Shown here: piece by piece, positions 22,816 to 32,516 of the stretch
Layout of the letters: every line of letters begins with the position of its first letter
How positions within the stretch are numbered: the first letter of the stretch is position 1
Assembly: GCF_045062605.1 (NCBI RefSeq)
Contig: NZ_JBJGDW010000001.1
Location: forward strand, 98,400-162,399
Reading direction: 5' to 3'
DNA length: 64,000 nucleotides
From: Deinococcus sp045062605
GTDB lineage: Bacteria > Deinococcota > Deinococci > Deinococcales > Deinococcaceae
Program-made: the position numbers and the translations under genes
The notes under the pieces: model-generated
The model's input: the letters and a program-made list of their open reading frames with translations, nothing else
Told to the model about the DNA's origin: nothing
Databases searched by the model: none

Positions 22816-23715
22816 ATGGAACGAGCATTCAAGAAGACAAGCACCACCTTGGCCCTCGGCCTCGCCCTTCTCGGTGGCGCAGCGCTGGCAGGCGGCAACG
22901 ACGGCATGCGGCAGGAAGGCATGCTGGACGTGAACGGCGCGCAGATTCACTACGTCTCGCAGGGCAGCGGCATGCCCATGCTGCTGCTGCACGGTTACCC
23001 ACTGAGCGGCGAACTGTTCTCGCGCAACCGGGACGCGCTGGCAGGTGCAGGCTACCGGGTCATCACCATTGATCACCGGGGCTACGGCAAAAGCGTGGCC
23101 CCCGACAGCGACACCGGCTCCATCCAGACCTACGCCAAAGACGCGCTGGCCGTCATGGATCAGCTCAATGTTCCCAGCGCCATCATCGGCGGCATGTCGA
23201 TGGGCGGTCCCATCGTGTTCGAGATGTACCGCACCGCCCCTGAACGCTTCAAGGGCATGCTGCTGATCGACACCATCGCCAACCCTGCCAACGTGGTGGA
23301 GAAGGCGCTGTGGGGCGGCATGGCACAGAAGGCCGTGACCTATGGGTCACAGTCGCTGGTGGGCGAACTGCTCAAGGACATGCTCTCAGGCGTGACCCGT
23401 CTGAATAAGCCCGGCGACGCCAAGTTCCTGGGCGACATCGTGAAACAGGCCAGCGTTGCCGGGGACGTGGCGGGAGCCGTGGCGCTGTCCGAGCGGCCCG
23501 ACGCCTTGCCCACCCTGGGGACCATCACGGTGCCGACGCTGATTCTGGTGGGCGTGGAAGACACGGTGTATCCGCCGCCTTTCGCCATGAAGATGCAACA
23601 GAACATCGCGGGCAGCAAAATGGTGCTGATTCCCGGAGCGGCCCACGCTGCCATTTACGAGAACGCCCCCTTCGCCAACCGCGCCATCCTGGACTGGGCG
23701 AAGACAGTGAAATAG
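22816..23715 (+). CDS. Exported alpha/beta hydrolase
   Basis: A 299-residue protein. The start MERAFKK follows GGAGG, and a signal peptide (ALGLALLGGAALAGG) covers about residues 8-26. The alpha/beta-hydrolase core has LLLHGYP (oxyanion loop), the nucleophile elbow GGMSMGGP, a late acidic residue near VGVEDTVYP and the histidine in PGAAHAAI. It resembles esterases, lactonases and non-heme peroxidase-like hydrolases; the substrate is unknown. Tandem repeats at its promoter suggest specific regulation. Confidence 0.85.
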   Translation: MERAFKKTSTTLALGLALLGGAALAGGNDGMRQEGMLDVNGAQIHYVSQGSGMPMLLLHGYPLSGELFSRNRDALAGAGYRVITIDHRGYGKSVAPDSDTGSIQTYAKDALAVMDQLNVPSAIIGGMSMGGPIVFEMYRTAPERFKGMLLIDTIANPANVVEKALWGGMAQKAVTYGSQSLVGELLKDMLSGVTRLNKPGDAKFLGDIVKQASVAGDVAGAVALSERPDALPTLGTITVPTLILVGVEDTVYPPPFAMKMQQNIAGSKMVLIPGAAHAAIYENAPFANRAILDWAKTVK

Positions 23716-23746
23716 AGCGCGCTGAAGTCAACGGAGCTTGAGAAGT

Positions 23747-23771
23747 CGGGGCCGCATATGAAAGCTGCCCC
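23747..23771. terminator. Weak hairpin between convergent genes
   Basis: CGGGGC pairs with GCCCCG between the hydrolase and the convergent MFS gene. There is no proper T-run. Confidence 0.35.
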
Positions 23772-23781
23772 GTTCTTCGTA

Positions 23782-25008
23782 TCAGGACCAGATGGAACAC
23801 TTTCCTTTGCTTCCTGCCCGGCCCAGCAGCGGCAGCGCAGGCAACCGCACCAGCGCCGCCAGGGCCAGAGCCGCACGCACGCCCAGCACGTTGCCCAGCA
23901 GCCCGAACACCGGACCAAAGGTCACCTGCCCCAGCGCGTCCGCCTGTGAGGCGATGGAGTTGACGGTGGCGCGTGAGGCTGGATTCAATCCCCGGTTGAT
24001 CCACGCGTCGTACAGCGGCGAGTACAGCCCGCGCAGGACGCCGTGAACCACCAGTGCCAGCGCCGCCCAGCCGAAGCCAGGAGCATAGGCGAAAGCCAGG
24101 AGCGCCGCCACGCTGAGGCCCAAAACCCAGCGCAGGGCCAGGGCGGCGGCCCGTGCATCTGCCGGGTCAATTCGGCGACGTAGCGGCTCGGTGACCGCTA
24201 AACCGACAACCTGAACGGTCAGGGCCAGCAGCACAAACCAGTTGGCGGCGCTGAGGCCACCGGGCAGGCCCACCTCCACAACCAGCAAAAATTCGCTCAA
24301 GCGGTCCAGCGCCTCGCTGCTCGCGCCGTACAGCACCGCGCTCAGCATCAGCAGGGTCAGCACCCGGCTAGCACGGACCTCGCGCACCCCCTGGCGAAAG
24401 GTGCCGGACAGGACGGCCCAGGTCTGCCGTTTCTCGCGTGGGGCCGGGGAAAAGCCGTCCTCCGGCATTCGCACCCACAGGTAGAGGGCGAGAATGAGGG
24501 CCACCGCGCCGCCCACCAGAATCGGAATGTGCAGGCCCAGCGTGGCGAGCGCCGCCGTCGCCGCAATCCCGGCAATCCCCGCCGCCCACCCGTACTGGCT
24601 GCCCAGCAGGTACAGGTGTGCGGCCCGGTCCTCGCCCACTTCATCGGCCAGCCACGCCTGCTGAGCGCCGCTGAGGAAGGTATAGCCTGCCGCCGAGACG
24701 ATCTGGATCAGTAGCAGTGCCCAGAACACCGGAAACGCGGCCACCAGCGCCATCGCCACGCCCAGGCAGAGGCAGCCCAAAATGACCGAGCGGCGGCGCG
24801 AGTACACGTCGGCCACCACGCCTGTCGGCACTTCCAGCAGGAAAGCAGCGCCCTCCAGCGCCGCGCCGATCAGGAGCAGTTGCAGCGGGTCCAGACCCGC
24901 CACAGTTACGAAATACAGCCCTTGTAGCGTGTAGGCCAGGGCAAAGGCGAACGCCAGCCCCGCCGACAGCGCCAGATAGACCCGCGTGGGGTCACTTGTT
25001 TTCAACAT
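23782..25008 (-). CDS. Major facilitator superfamily transporter
   Basis: A 408-residue protein with about twelve membrane helices. The loop 2-3 motif appears as VPTGVVADVYSRRRSVI, matching the MFS G-x-x-a-D-x-x-G-R-R pattern. It resembles drug or metabolite exporters of the DHA type; the substrate is not predictable. AGGGA six bases before the ATG serves as ribosome binding site. It is convergent with the exported hydrolase. Confidence 0.85.
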   Translation of the reverse strand: MLKTSDPTRVYLALSAGLAFAFALAYTLQGLYFVTVAGLDPLQLLLIGAALEGAAFLLEVPTGVVADVYSRRRSVILGCLCLGVAMALVAAFPVFWALLLIQIVSAAGYTFLSGAQQAWLADEVGEDRAAHLYLLGSQYGWAAGIAGIAATAALATLGLHIPILVGGAVALILALYLWVRMPEDGFSPAPREKRQTWAVLSGTFRQGVREVRASRVLTLLMLSAVLYGASSEALDRLSEFLLVVEVGLPGGLSAANWFVLLALTVQVVGLAVTEPLRRRIDPADARAAALALRWVLGLSVAALLAFAYAPGFGWAALALVVHGVLRGLYSPLYDAWINRGLNPASRATVNSIASQADALGQVTFGPVFGLLGNVLGVRAALALAALVRLPALPLLGRAGSKGKCSIWS

Positions 25009-25156
25009 ATTTTTCCCTGGGAATTCAACAGCCTGTCTTGGTCAGGAATTCAGATGTGCTGCCCAGCGTGGGGCGCACGAATTCTTGACGTGGTGGGTCA
25101 GAGGGCTGTTGACATTGTTGGATCACCCCAGGGTTGAGGCTGTCTTGAGGATAACG

Positions 25157-25191
25157 GAAAAAGCGGCAGCCCCCGCAGGAACCGCCGCCTT
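25157..25191 (-). terminator. Terminator of the solute-binding protein gene
   Basis: On the minus strand a GGCGGC/GCCGC stem is followed by five T just behind the stop at 25209. Confidence 0.6.
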
Positions 25192-25208
25192 CTCTTATTT
25201 CACTCCAC

Positions 25209-25967
25209 TCAGTTGCGGCAGCGGATGTCCTGGCCGAAGTACTGGTTGCTGATCTTGGCGTAGGTGCCGTTGTTCAGCGACTTGTCCAGCGCCGAGTTCA
25301 GTTCCTTGAGCAGGCTACCGTTGCCCTTCTTGACAGCCATCGCGATGCTCTCGTTGAACAGCAGCGCGCCCTGCTTGAGCTTGCCCTTCTGGGCCTTGAC
25401 CAGATCGATGCCGGTGAACTTGTCGCCCACCCAGGCGTCCACGCGGCCCGACATCAGCGCGGCCTGGGCGTCGGTGTCCTTGGGGAAGGTCTTGATGTCG
25501 CCGACGCCCGCAACCTTACGGACATTTTCCAGGTAAGTGGTGCCCACCTGCACGGCCACCGACTTGCCCGCCAGATCGGCAGCCGTCATGGGGCCGCCGA
25601 TCTTGGCGACAATCGCGCCCCCGGTGCAGTAATGCGGCTTGGCGAAATCCACCGCCTTGGCACGCTGCGGCGTGATGCCGTGGCTGGCGATCACAAAGTC
25701 GTAGCGGTCCTGGTTCAGCCCGATCAGCAGGTTATCGAAGGGCTGGGTGGTCCACTCCACTTTCAGGTTCAGTTCTTTTGCCAGTGCCTCGGCCAGTTCA
25801 ACCTCAAAGCCGGTCAGCTTCTTGCCTTCCAGAATGTTGAAGGGCGGGAACGCGCCCTCGGTGGCGATCTTGATGGTGCCGCTCTGCTTGATGGCGTCCC
25901 AGGTGCGTGCCTGGGCGGTGGTGACGAGCAGGGCAAGGGCGGTCAGGGCTAGAAATGCTTTATTCAT
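25209..25967 (-). CDS. Polar amino acid ABC transporter substrate-binding protein
   Basis: A 252-residue periplasmic binding protein of SBP family 3. It has a signal peptide (MNKAFLALTALALLVTTAQA), then TEGAFPPFNILEGKKLTGFEVELAEALAK and the hinge region VDAWVGDKF. A late cysteine pair near the C-terminus (YC in the middle, RCRN at the end) may form a disulfide. AGGAG lies six bases upstream of the ATG. No permease is adjacent; the nearest partners are at 29.5-32.4 kb, so it may be an orphan receptor. Confidence 0.88.
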   Translation of the reverse strand: MNKAFLALTALALLVTTAQARTWDAIKQSGTIKIATEGAFPPFNILEGKKLTGFEVELAEALAKELNLKVEWTTQPFDNLLIGLNQDRYDFVIASHGITPQRAKAVDFAKPHYCTGGAIVAKIGGPMTAADLAGKSVAVQVGTTYLENVRKVAGVGDIKTFPKDTDAQAALMSGRVDAWVGDKFTGIDLVKAQKGKLKQGALLFNESIAMAVKKGNGSLLKELNSALDKSLNNGTYAKISNQYFGQDIRCRN

Positions 25968-26101
25968 GTGAACTCCTGTGGACAGCGTGGTCCGGTGCTA
26001 AACCCGACTTCCGTGAAAAGAAGCTCAGGCATGTGGTTGATGACCGGCATTGTAACGTCCAGCGAAAGACGGGGCATCAGGTCGGCCCACCCCCTACCCC
26101 C

Positions 26102-26107
26102 TAAACT
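26102..26107 (+). promoter_or_regulatory. Leaderless -10 box (TAAACT)
   Basis: TAAACT with five bases to the ATG at 26113. Confidence 0.45.
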
Positions 26108-26112
26108 GCCCC

Positions 26113-27474
26113 ATGCGAATCGTGATTGCGGGCGGCGTGGCCGCTGGAATGAGTGCGGCCAGCCGCGCCATGCGCCAGAACCCAGAAGCAGACGTGGTGG
26201 TCTTCGAGCGCGGCGAGTACATCAGCTACGGCGCGTGCGGCCTGCCCTACGTGCTGGGCGGGGACGTGGAGGGCTTCGACGACCTGATCGCCCGCACGCC
26301 CGCCCAGATGCGCGCGAGGGGTATCAGCGTCCGCCTGCGCCATGAAGTGACAGGGGTGGACGCCAAAGCCAGAACCATCACGGTTGTCGATCACGCCTCC
26401 GGGCGCAGCACGCACGAGCCATACGACAAACTGCTGATTGCCACCGGAGTTTCAGCCATCCGCCCCGACTGGGCAAAAACGGATCTGGGCGGCGTGCATG
26501 TTCTGCGTGACATTCCCGATGGGCAGGCCATCGAGGCCACCATCAGCAGCGGCGCAAAGCGGGCCGTGATCGTCGGCGGCGGCTATATCGGGCTGGAGCT
26601 GGCCGAGACGCTGACCTGCCGGGGCCTGAACGTGGTGGTGGTGGAAAAGGGGCCAGAGGTGGCCGGGCGTATGCTGGACGGCGAATATCAGGTCCGGGTC
26701 CGCGCAGAGCTGGAGAGCAACGGCGTGGAGATTCGCTGCGGCACCACGGTGGAGGGCCTGACGGGAAAAGGCGGCTGCGTGACGGGCGTGCAGACCGATC
26801 ACGGCCTGATCCGCGCCGATGTGGTCATCGTGGCGGTGGGCGTGCGCCCGAACGTCGAGCTGGCCCGCGCCGCCGGGGCACGCATCGGCAAGACCGGGGC
26901 CGTGGCGGTCAATACCCGCCAGGAAACGGGTGTGGAGGGCGTGTATTCGGCAGGTGACAACACCGAATCCACCCACCGGGTCACGCGCCGCAAGGTGCAT
27001 ATTCCGCTGGGGCTGACCGCCAACCGCATGGGCCGGGTGGCAGGCGTGAACATGGCGGGCGGCGACGCCACTTTTCCCGGCGTGGTGGGCAGCAGCATCT
27101 TCAAGACCTTCGCGCTGGGCGCGGCCCGCACTGGCCTGACCCAGACCGAGGCCGACGCGCTGGGCCTGAACGCCGCCAGCGTGGACGTCAGCAGCACCGA
27201 TCACGCCGGGTACTACTCCACGGCCAAACCCATCTACGTGCGCCTGACCGCCGAGCGCGGCACGGGCCGCCTGCTGGGCGCACAACTGGTCTGCGGCAAC
27301 CACGAGAGTGTCAAGCGCGTGGACGTCGTGGCCGCGCTGCTGCACGGGCGCGGCAAGGTCCAGGACCTGTTCGAGACCGATCTGTCCTACGCCCCGCCCT
27401 TTTCTGGCGTCTGGGACGTGCTGCTGGTGGCCGCAGACCGCCTGAGCCGCGAAATCGGCAAGAAGCAGGAATAG
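26113..27474 (+). CDS. CoA-disulfide reductase-like FAD/NAD(P) oxidoreductase
   Basis: A 453-residue flavoprotein of the single-cysteine disulfide reductase group. The FAD motif is GGVAAGMSAASRA, the redox cysteine is C42 in SYGACGLPY, the NAD(P) motif is VIVGGGYIGLELAE, and the second FAD contact is GVYSAGDN. The C-terminal dimerisation domain is complete. CoA-disulfide reductases keep the CoA pool reduced; NADH oxidases of the same family reduce oxygen. There is no rhodanese fusion. The start is supported by a TAAACT box. Confidence 0.88.
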   Translation: MRIVIAGGVAAGMSAASRAMRQNPEADVVVFERGEYISYGACGLPYVLGGDVEGFDDLIARTPAQMRARGISVRLRHEVTGVDAKARTITVVDHASGRSTHEPYDKLLIATGVSAIRPDWAKTDLGGVHVLRDIPDGQAIEATISSGAKRAVIVGGGYIGLELAETLTCRGLNVVVVEKGPEVAGRMLDGEYQVRVRAELESNGVEIRCGTTVEGLTGKGGCVTGVQTDHGLIRADVVIVAVGVRPNVELARAAGARIGKTGAVAVNTRQETGVEGVYSAGDNTESTHRVTRRKVHIPLGLTANRMGRVAGVNMAGGDATFPGVVGSSIFKTFALGAARTGLTQTEADALGLNAASVDVSSTDHAGYYSTAKPIYVRLTAERGTGRLLGAQLVCGNHESVKRVDVVAALLHGRGKVQDLFETDLSYAPPFSGVWDVLLVAADRLSREIGKKQE

Positions 27475-27550
27475 CGCACAAGCGGATCTGGCATCCGGCC
27501 TGTCCCCTGATCCCGAACCCCCGCTCATCCGGGCGCGGATAATGCGGGCA

Positions 27551-28792
27551 ATGAGAGGCTGGCCCCTAAACAAATGGCACAGTTGGGACCGCAACGAGCA
27601 ACTGGGGATTCTCAACGGCTGGGGCGTCTTCATCGGAGACGGCTTCCTGAACGTGACCGTGGTGGTGGCGGGCTTTGCCTCCAAGCTGGGCGCACCCAAC
27701 TGGGTGATCGGGCTGCTGCCCGCCATCGCCGGGGGCGGCTGGATGCTGCCGCAACTGCTGGTGGCCGCACGCGTTCGCAGCCTGCCGCACAAGCTGCCGG
27801 TGTACCGCTCAGCCGCCGCGATTCGCACCCTGAGCTACCTGTCGATGGCCCTGATCGCCGCGTTCCTGGCTGGTCAGCCCGCCCTGTGCCTGACGCTGTT
27901 CGTGCTGGCGATGCTGGTCAATTCGCTGGCCTCTGGCGTGGCGGGGCTTCCCTTTTTAGAGGTGGTCAGCAAGACGGTCAGTACCGAACGCCGCCCGCGT
28001 TTTTTTGGCACACGCAACCTGTACGGCGGGCTGCTGGCCTTCGGGGCGGGACTGCTGGTGCGCTGGATTCTGGGGTCCGGGCTGGAATTTCCCCTGAATT
28101 ACGCGCTGATCTTTGGGCTGGGAACGGCGGCCTACACCTTTGGCTACTGGATTTTCGGGCGGTTGCAGGAACCGCCGGACCCCCCGCAGCAGGCCCAGGG
28201 GGTGCGCGCCGAATTCCGCGCCATTCCCGAAACGCTGCGTGACCCGTACTTCCGTGCCTTCCTGACTGTGCGGCTGCTGCTGGCCGGGGCGAGCATGAGC
28301 GATCCCTTCTTCACCGTGTACGCCCTGCGCGAACTGCACTTTCCCCCGGCGATCCTGGGCGTCTTCGTGATGGCGCTGACTGGGGCCGCCCCGCTGTCGA
28401 ACATCGTGTGGCAGCGCGTGGCCGAGCGTAAGGGTTCGCGGCGGATCATCCGATACGCCTCTGTTTTTTACGGACTGGCCCCGCTGTATGCCGCGATGGT
28501 GGGGATGCTGGGACTGGGAAAATGGGCGTACCTGGGCGTGTTCATGCTGACCAGCGTGGCCGCGCAGGGCTTCAGCCTGGGCCACACCAACCACCTGCTC
28601 AACATCTCGCCGCCCAATGCCCGCAGCCGTTACATCGGGACGCTGAATTCACTGGTGGGCGCGGCGCTGTTCACGCCCGTACTGGGTGGACTGGTGGCGG
28701 ACCGCTTTGGCTATCTGCCCGTCTTTACTATCAGCCTGCTGCTGTGCGCCGCCGCGTGGTGGCAGTGCGGCAAGCTGCGGCGAGACGCGTGA
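27551..28792 (+). CDS. Major facilitator superfamily permease
   Basis: A 413-residue protein with about 10-12 hydrophobic helices and central cytoplasmic loop (GRLQEPPDPPQQAQG). The N-terminus WDRNEQLGILNGWGVFIGDGFLN and the motif FFGTRNLYGG resemble a clade of uncharacterised MFS proteins. The substrate is unknown. GATAAT lies seven bases before ATG 27551, so this start is preferred to the ATG nine bases earlier that overlaps the box. Confidence 0.8.
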   Translation: MRGWPLNKWHSWDRNEQLGILNGWGVFIGDGFLNVTVVVAGFASKLGAPNWVIGLLPAIAGGGWMLPQLLVAARVRSLPHKLPVYRSAAAIRTLSYLSMALIAAFLAGQPALCLTLFVLAMLVNSLASGVAGLPFLEVVSKTVSTERRPRFFGTRNLYGGLLAFGAGLLVRWILGSGLEFPLNYALIFGLGTAAYTFGYWIFGRLQEPPDPPQQAQGVRAEFRAIPETLRDPYFRAFLTVRLLLAGASMSDPFFTVYALRELHFPPAILGVFVMALTGAAPLSNIVWQRVAERKGSRRIIRYASVFYGLAPLYAAMVGMLGLGKWAYLGVFMLTSVAAQGFSLGHTNHLLNISPPNARSRYIGTLNSLVGAALFTPVLGGLVADRFGYLPVFTISLLLCAAAWWQCGKLRRDA

Positions 28793-28808
28793 GCGGAGGC
28801 GGGCGAGG

Positions 28809-29174
28809 CTAGAGGCCCTGTATCAGGCGCAGGCCGTCCTCGACGCGCCGCAGCAACTCGGCGGACAGGGTGCCGATTCGCTCTCCCAGAAAAGTCCGGT
28901 CCATCGTCACGACTTGTGTCACATTGACCACGCTGTCCTCCACCAAACCTGCGGTCAATGCTGGGATGGACACGTTGCCCGGCAAACCGGCCAGGGCGAG
29001 ATTGGTGGTGACCGACACAGCCAGAACTGTCGCCAACCGCGAACGGTTAAAGCGGTTGATCTGAATGATCAGCACCGGGCGGCGGTAACCAGGTTCACTG
29101 CCCACTGGCTCGGGCAAATCGGCCCACCACAGCTCGCCGCGAAAAAGGGCAGCACCCTCGGTGGGCGGCTTCAC
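28809..29174 (-). CDS. MazF/PemK-family toxin
   Basis: A 121-residue protein with the family pattern RGELWWADLPEPVGSEPGYRRPVLIIQ, then VSVTTNL and TMDRTFLGERIGTLS. MazF proteins are sequence-specific endoribonucleases held inactive by a cognate antitoxin. The gene overlaps the upstream ribbon-helix-helix gene by four bases, the usual antitoxin-first order. The catalytic arginine and serine/threonine regions appear intact, so it is probably active. Confidence 0.9.
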   Translation of the reverse strand: MKPPTEGAALFRGELWWADLPEPVGSEPGYRRPVLIIQINRFNRSRLATVLAVSVTTNLALAGLPGNVSIPALTAGLVEDSVVNVTQVVTMDRTFLGERIGTLSAELLRRVEDGLRLIQGL

Positions 29175-29404
29175 CCGTGGCGTTTCAGCGTAGCGCGTTG
29201 CAACTCCGTCAAACCGGGATCAAGGCGCGTATCGGTGCGGTCTGCCACCCGATTGATCGCTTCGGTGAGCGGATCAATCTCGTGTATTTCCAGGAAAGCG
29301 CCTATGGCCTGAGCGTAGAGAGCGCTGCGGGTCAAACCGCGTTCACGGGCGAAGCGTTCAGCCGCATCGAACACTTCATCGGGGAGAGAGACAGCAGTTT
29401 TCAT
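29171..29404 (-). CDS. Ribbon-helix-helix antitoxin
   Basis: A 77-residue protein. MKTAVSLPDEVFDAAERFARERGLTRSALYAQAIGAFL is a typical MetJ/Arc ribbon-helix-helix DNA-binding domain, and the remaining 35 residues should wrap the toxin. It is leaderless, with TATACT six bases upstream. That box sits inside an 18-bp palindrome, the expected site for autoregulation by the toxin-antitoxin complex. Confidence 0.9.
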   Translation of the reverse strand: MKTAVSLPDEVFDAAERFARERGLTRSALYAQAIGAFLEIHEIDPLTEAINRVADRTDTRLDPGLTELQRATLKRHG

Positions 29405-29410
29405 GGCCCG

Positions 29411-29429
29411 AGTATACCAGCCGTTATAC
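29411..29429 (-). promoter_or_regulatory. Toxin-antitoxin promoter and palindromic operator
   Basis: The -10 box TATACT (29411-29416) overlaps the palindrome GTATACCAGCCGTTATAC (29412-29429), whose arms match at six of seven positions. Confidence 0.65.
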
Positions 29430-29531
29430 CCAATAGGGACGTCAGAAAGGCGAGAATATAAATGAGAAAACTACTCTCATCTACTGTAATTTGAACATCT
29501 CCTGGGTTTTCAGGAAGTCAGTCTCAGTCCC

Positions 29532-30293
<762 letters not shown>

Positions 30294-30343
30294 GGTGGCT
30301 CCTGTTGGACTCTGGGAAAATAGGCGAACTCGGGGGTTCGGGG

Positions 30344-31567
30344 TTAGCGGACAGCCACAGGTGCTTCCAGCCGCCGCGCCAGCAACGAGAGCAGGTAGGC
30401 AAAGACAAAGTACAGCAGCGCCACCGTCAGGTAAATCTCGAAGGTGGCCGTGACCAGCCGGTTGGCGGTGATGCGCCCGGCCCCGGCCAGCTCGATCAGG
30501 CCCACGATGCTGACCAGCGAGGTGTCCTTGAACAGGCTGATGAACTGCCCCACCAGCGGCGGAATCATATTGCGCACCGCCTGCGGAAGGATCACCCGCA
30601 GCATGGTTTGCGTACCAGAAAGGCCCAGCGCCCGCGCCGCTTCCGTCTGGCCAGTGGGCAGCGCCTGAATACCTGCGCGCACGATCTCGGCCACGTATGC
30701 GCCCGTGAACAGGGAGAGCGCGGCCACCACCGCCCAGAACTGGGTGCCCTCGCCCAGCACGTAGGGCACGAAGATGAAGAACCAGAAGATCACGGTGATA
30801 AACGGCAGGCTGCGGAATAGTTCGATGTACCCCACGCTGATGCCGCGCAGCATGGGCAGCGTGTTGATGCGCCCCACCCCAAACAGCAGCCCCAGCGGAA
30901 TCGCGCCCAGGATGCCCAGCACCGCCAGGATCAGGCTCAGGGCCAGCCCGCCGATCTGCACCTGCGGCGAGACCGTGGGAAACAGCAGCGCGATGCCGAT
31001 CACTGCGCCCAGCGCCAGCGGCACCCAGCCCAGGCGCATGCGGAGCTGCGACATCACGAAGGCCGCGCCGCCGCCCAGGCCCAGCGCCGCAAAGCCCCAC
31101 AGCCGCCACATCTGATCGGCATAGTCCGCCGAACGGAAGCGCCCGATCAGCAGGAACAGGAAGTTGCGCTGGACCTCGCCCCAGTTGGGCAGGGTCAGGG
31201 TCCAGCGGGCCAGCAGGCCGCCGATCAGCACCACCACGGCCAGCGCCACGATCACGGACCAGCGTTTGTAGGTGTTCTGGGCGGCGAACGCCTGCTCGGC
31301 CCCCAGACGTCGGCGGGCGTCGGCAGTGGCCGTGATGCCCGCGCCCAGATGCAGCGCAATCACGGCGATCAGCGCCAGCACGATCCCAAAGAGGGTTCCG
31401 CTCCGCAGCAGCGGCCAGGCGATCACCCAGACCAGCAGCGCCGTCGCCAGAAACTGCACGCCCAGCAGCGTATGACCCAGGGCCACCTGACCCAGTCCCG
31501 GCACCAGATAGGACAGCCAGCTCAGCGTGGGTGCGCTACGGGGCTTCGCAGTGGGGTTCGCGGTCAT
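30344..31567 (-). CDS. Polar amino acid ABC transporter permease (long form)
   Basis: A 407-residue permease. The C-terminal half is the standard HisM/GlnP domain with EAARALGLSGTQTMLRVILPQAVRNMIPP, the EAA loop that contacts the ATPase. The N-terminal half adds about six further helices, as in AapM-like long permeases of glutamate/aspartate-type systems. It starts 37 bases behind the other permease. It should heterodimerise with the 270-residue permease. Confidence 0.92.
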   Translation of the reverse strand: MTANPTAKPRSAPTLSWLSYLVPGLGQVALGHTLLGVQFLATALLVWVIAWPLLRSGTLFGIVLALIAVIALHLGAGITATADARRRLGAEQAFAAQNTYKRWSVIVALAVVVLIGGLLARWTLTLPNWGEVQRNFLFLLIGRFRSADYADQMWRLWGFAALGLGGGAAFVMSQLRMRLGWVPLALGAVIGIALLFPTVSPQVQIGGLALSLILAVLGILGAIPLGLLFGVGRINTLPMLRGISVGYIELFRSLPFITVIFWFFIFVPYVLGEGTQFWAVVAALSLFTGAYVAEIVRAGIQALPTGQTEAARALGLSGTQTMLRVILPQAVRNMIPPLVGQFISLFKDTSLVSIVGLIELAGAGRITANRLVTATFEIYLTVALLYFVFAYLLSLLARRLEAPVAVR

Positions 31568-31604
31568 TTCAGGGCCTCCAGCTCATGGTCAAATCCCGGC
31601 AGCA

Positions 31605-32417
31605 TCAGCGTCCCGGCAGCGCCAGACGGCGGCTGAGCAGGTTCAGGAGCAGGGTGATGGTCAGCGACAGGATCAGGTAGGCCACCGTGATGGCCGTGAT
31701 GCTCTCGAAACCCCGGAAGGTGTAGCTCTGGATCTGGGTGCCGTAATAGAACAGCTCGGCCACCCCGATCTGCGAGGCCAGCGAGGAGTTCTTGGTCAGG
31801 TTCAGAAACTGGCTGCCCAGCGGCGGCAGCACCGCGCGGAACGCCTGCGGCAAGATGATGCGCGTCAGCACGTCCGAACCGCTCAGGCCCAGCGACTTGG
31901 CGGCCTCGGCCTGCCCCTTATGCACGCTGAGAATCCCGGCGCGGATGGTCTCGGCAATGTATGAACTGGTGTAGACGCTCAGGGCGGCGATCACCGCCCA
32001 CTGCTCGGGCGAGTGATCGAACAGCCAGTTCTTGATCCCGGCGGGCAGCACGTTGATGACCCCGAAGTTCCAAAAGAAGATCTGCACCAGCAGCGGCGTG
32101 TTGCGGAAAAATTCCACGTAGGCCCCGGCCACCCGGTTGACCACCGGATTGACGCTCAGGCGCGAGATGCCCACCAATGTGCCCAGCAGCAGTGCCAGCA
32201 CGATGCCGATCAGCGCCAGTCGGATGGTCAGCAGCATGCCGATGAGAATGGTGGTCAGGTAGGTGCCCTGCGTGAGCGGGCTGGGCTGCGTGAAGATGCT
32301 CCAGTCCAGCGTGATGGAATTGGCCGCGAAGCCCGCCTGCACCCGCTGGACCACGAACACCAGCGCCGCAAGCAGCAGCACCAGCGCGATCAGTTGCGGT
32401 AGAACCCGTCGTTGCAT
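31605..32417 (-). CDS. Polar amino acid ABC transporter permease
   Basis: A 270-residue permease with the EAA loop EAAKSLGLSGSDVLTRIILPQAFRAVLPP and the signature YVEFFRNTPLLVQIFF of the His/Glu/Gln family. AAGGAG lies directly upstream. A strong hairpin separates it from the binding-protein gene, which may let the receptor be made in excess. Confidence 0.93.
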   Translation of the reverse strand: MQRRVLPQLIALVLLLAALVFVVQRVQAGFAANSITLDWSIFTQPSPLTQGTYLTTILIGMLLTIRLALIGIVLALLLGTLVGISRLSVNPVVNRVAGAYVEFFRNTPLLVQIFFWNFGVINVLPAGIKNWLFDHSPEQWAVIAALSVYTSSYIAETIRAGILSVHKGQAEAAKSLGLSGSDVLTRIILPQAFRAVLPPLGSQFLNLTKNSSLASQIGVAELFYYGTQIQSYTFRGFESITAITVAYLILSLTITLLLNLLSRRLALPGR

Positions 32418-32461
32418 GGCGCTCCTTGTGGCCTGGCCCTCGGCCCTGCCAGCACGCGAAA

Positions 32462-32485
32462 GGGGGGCGAACAGACGCGCCCCCC
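32462..32485 (-). terminator. GC hairpin between binding-protein and permease genes
   Basis: GGGGGGCG pairs with CGCCCCCC over eight bases, with only three T after it on the minus strand. This suits partial termination or 3'-end protection of the receptor mRNA. Confidence 0.5.
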
Positions 32486-32516
32486 CGGATCAGAATGAAG
32501 TCGGCAGTCCTGGAAT

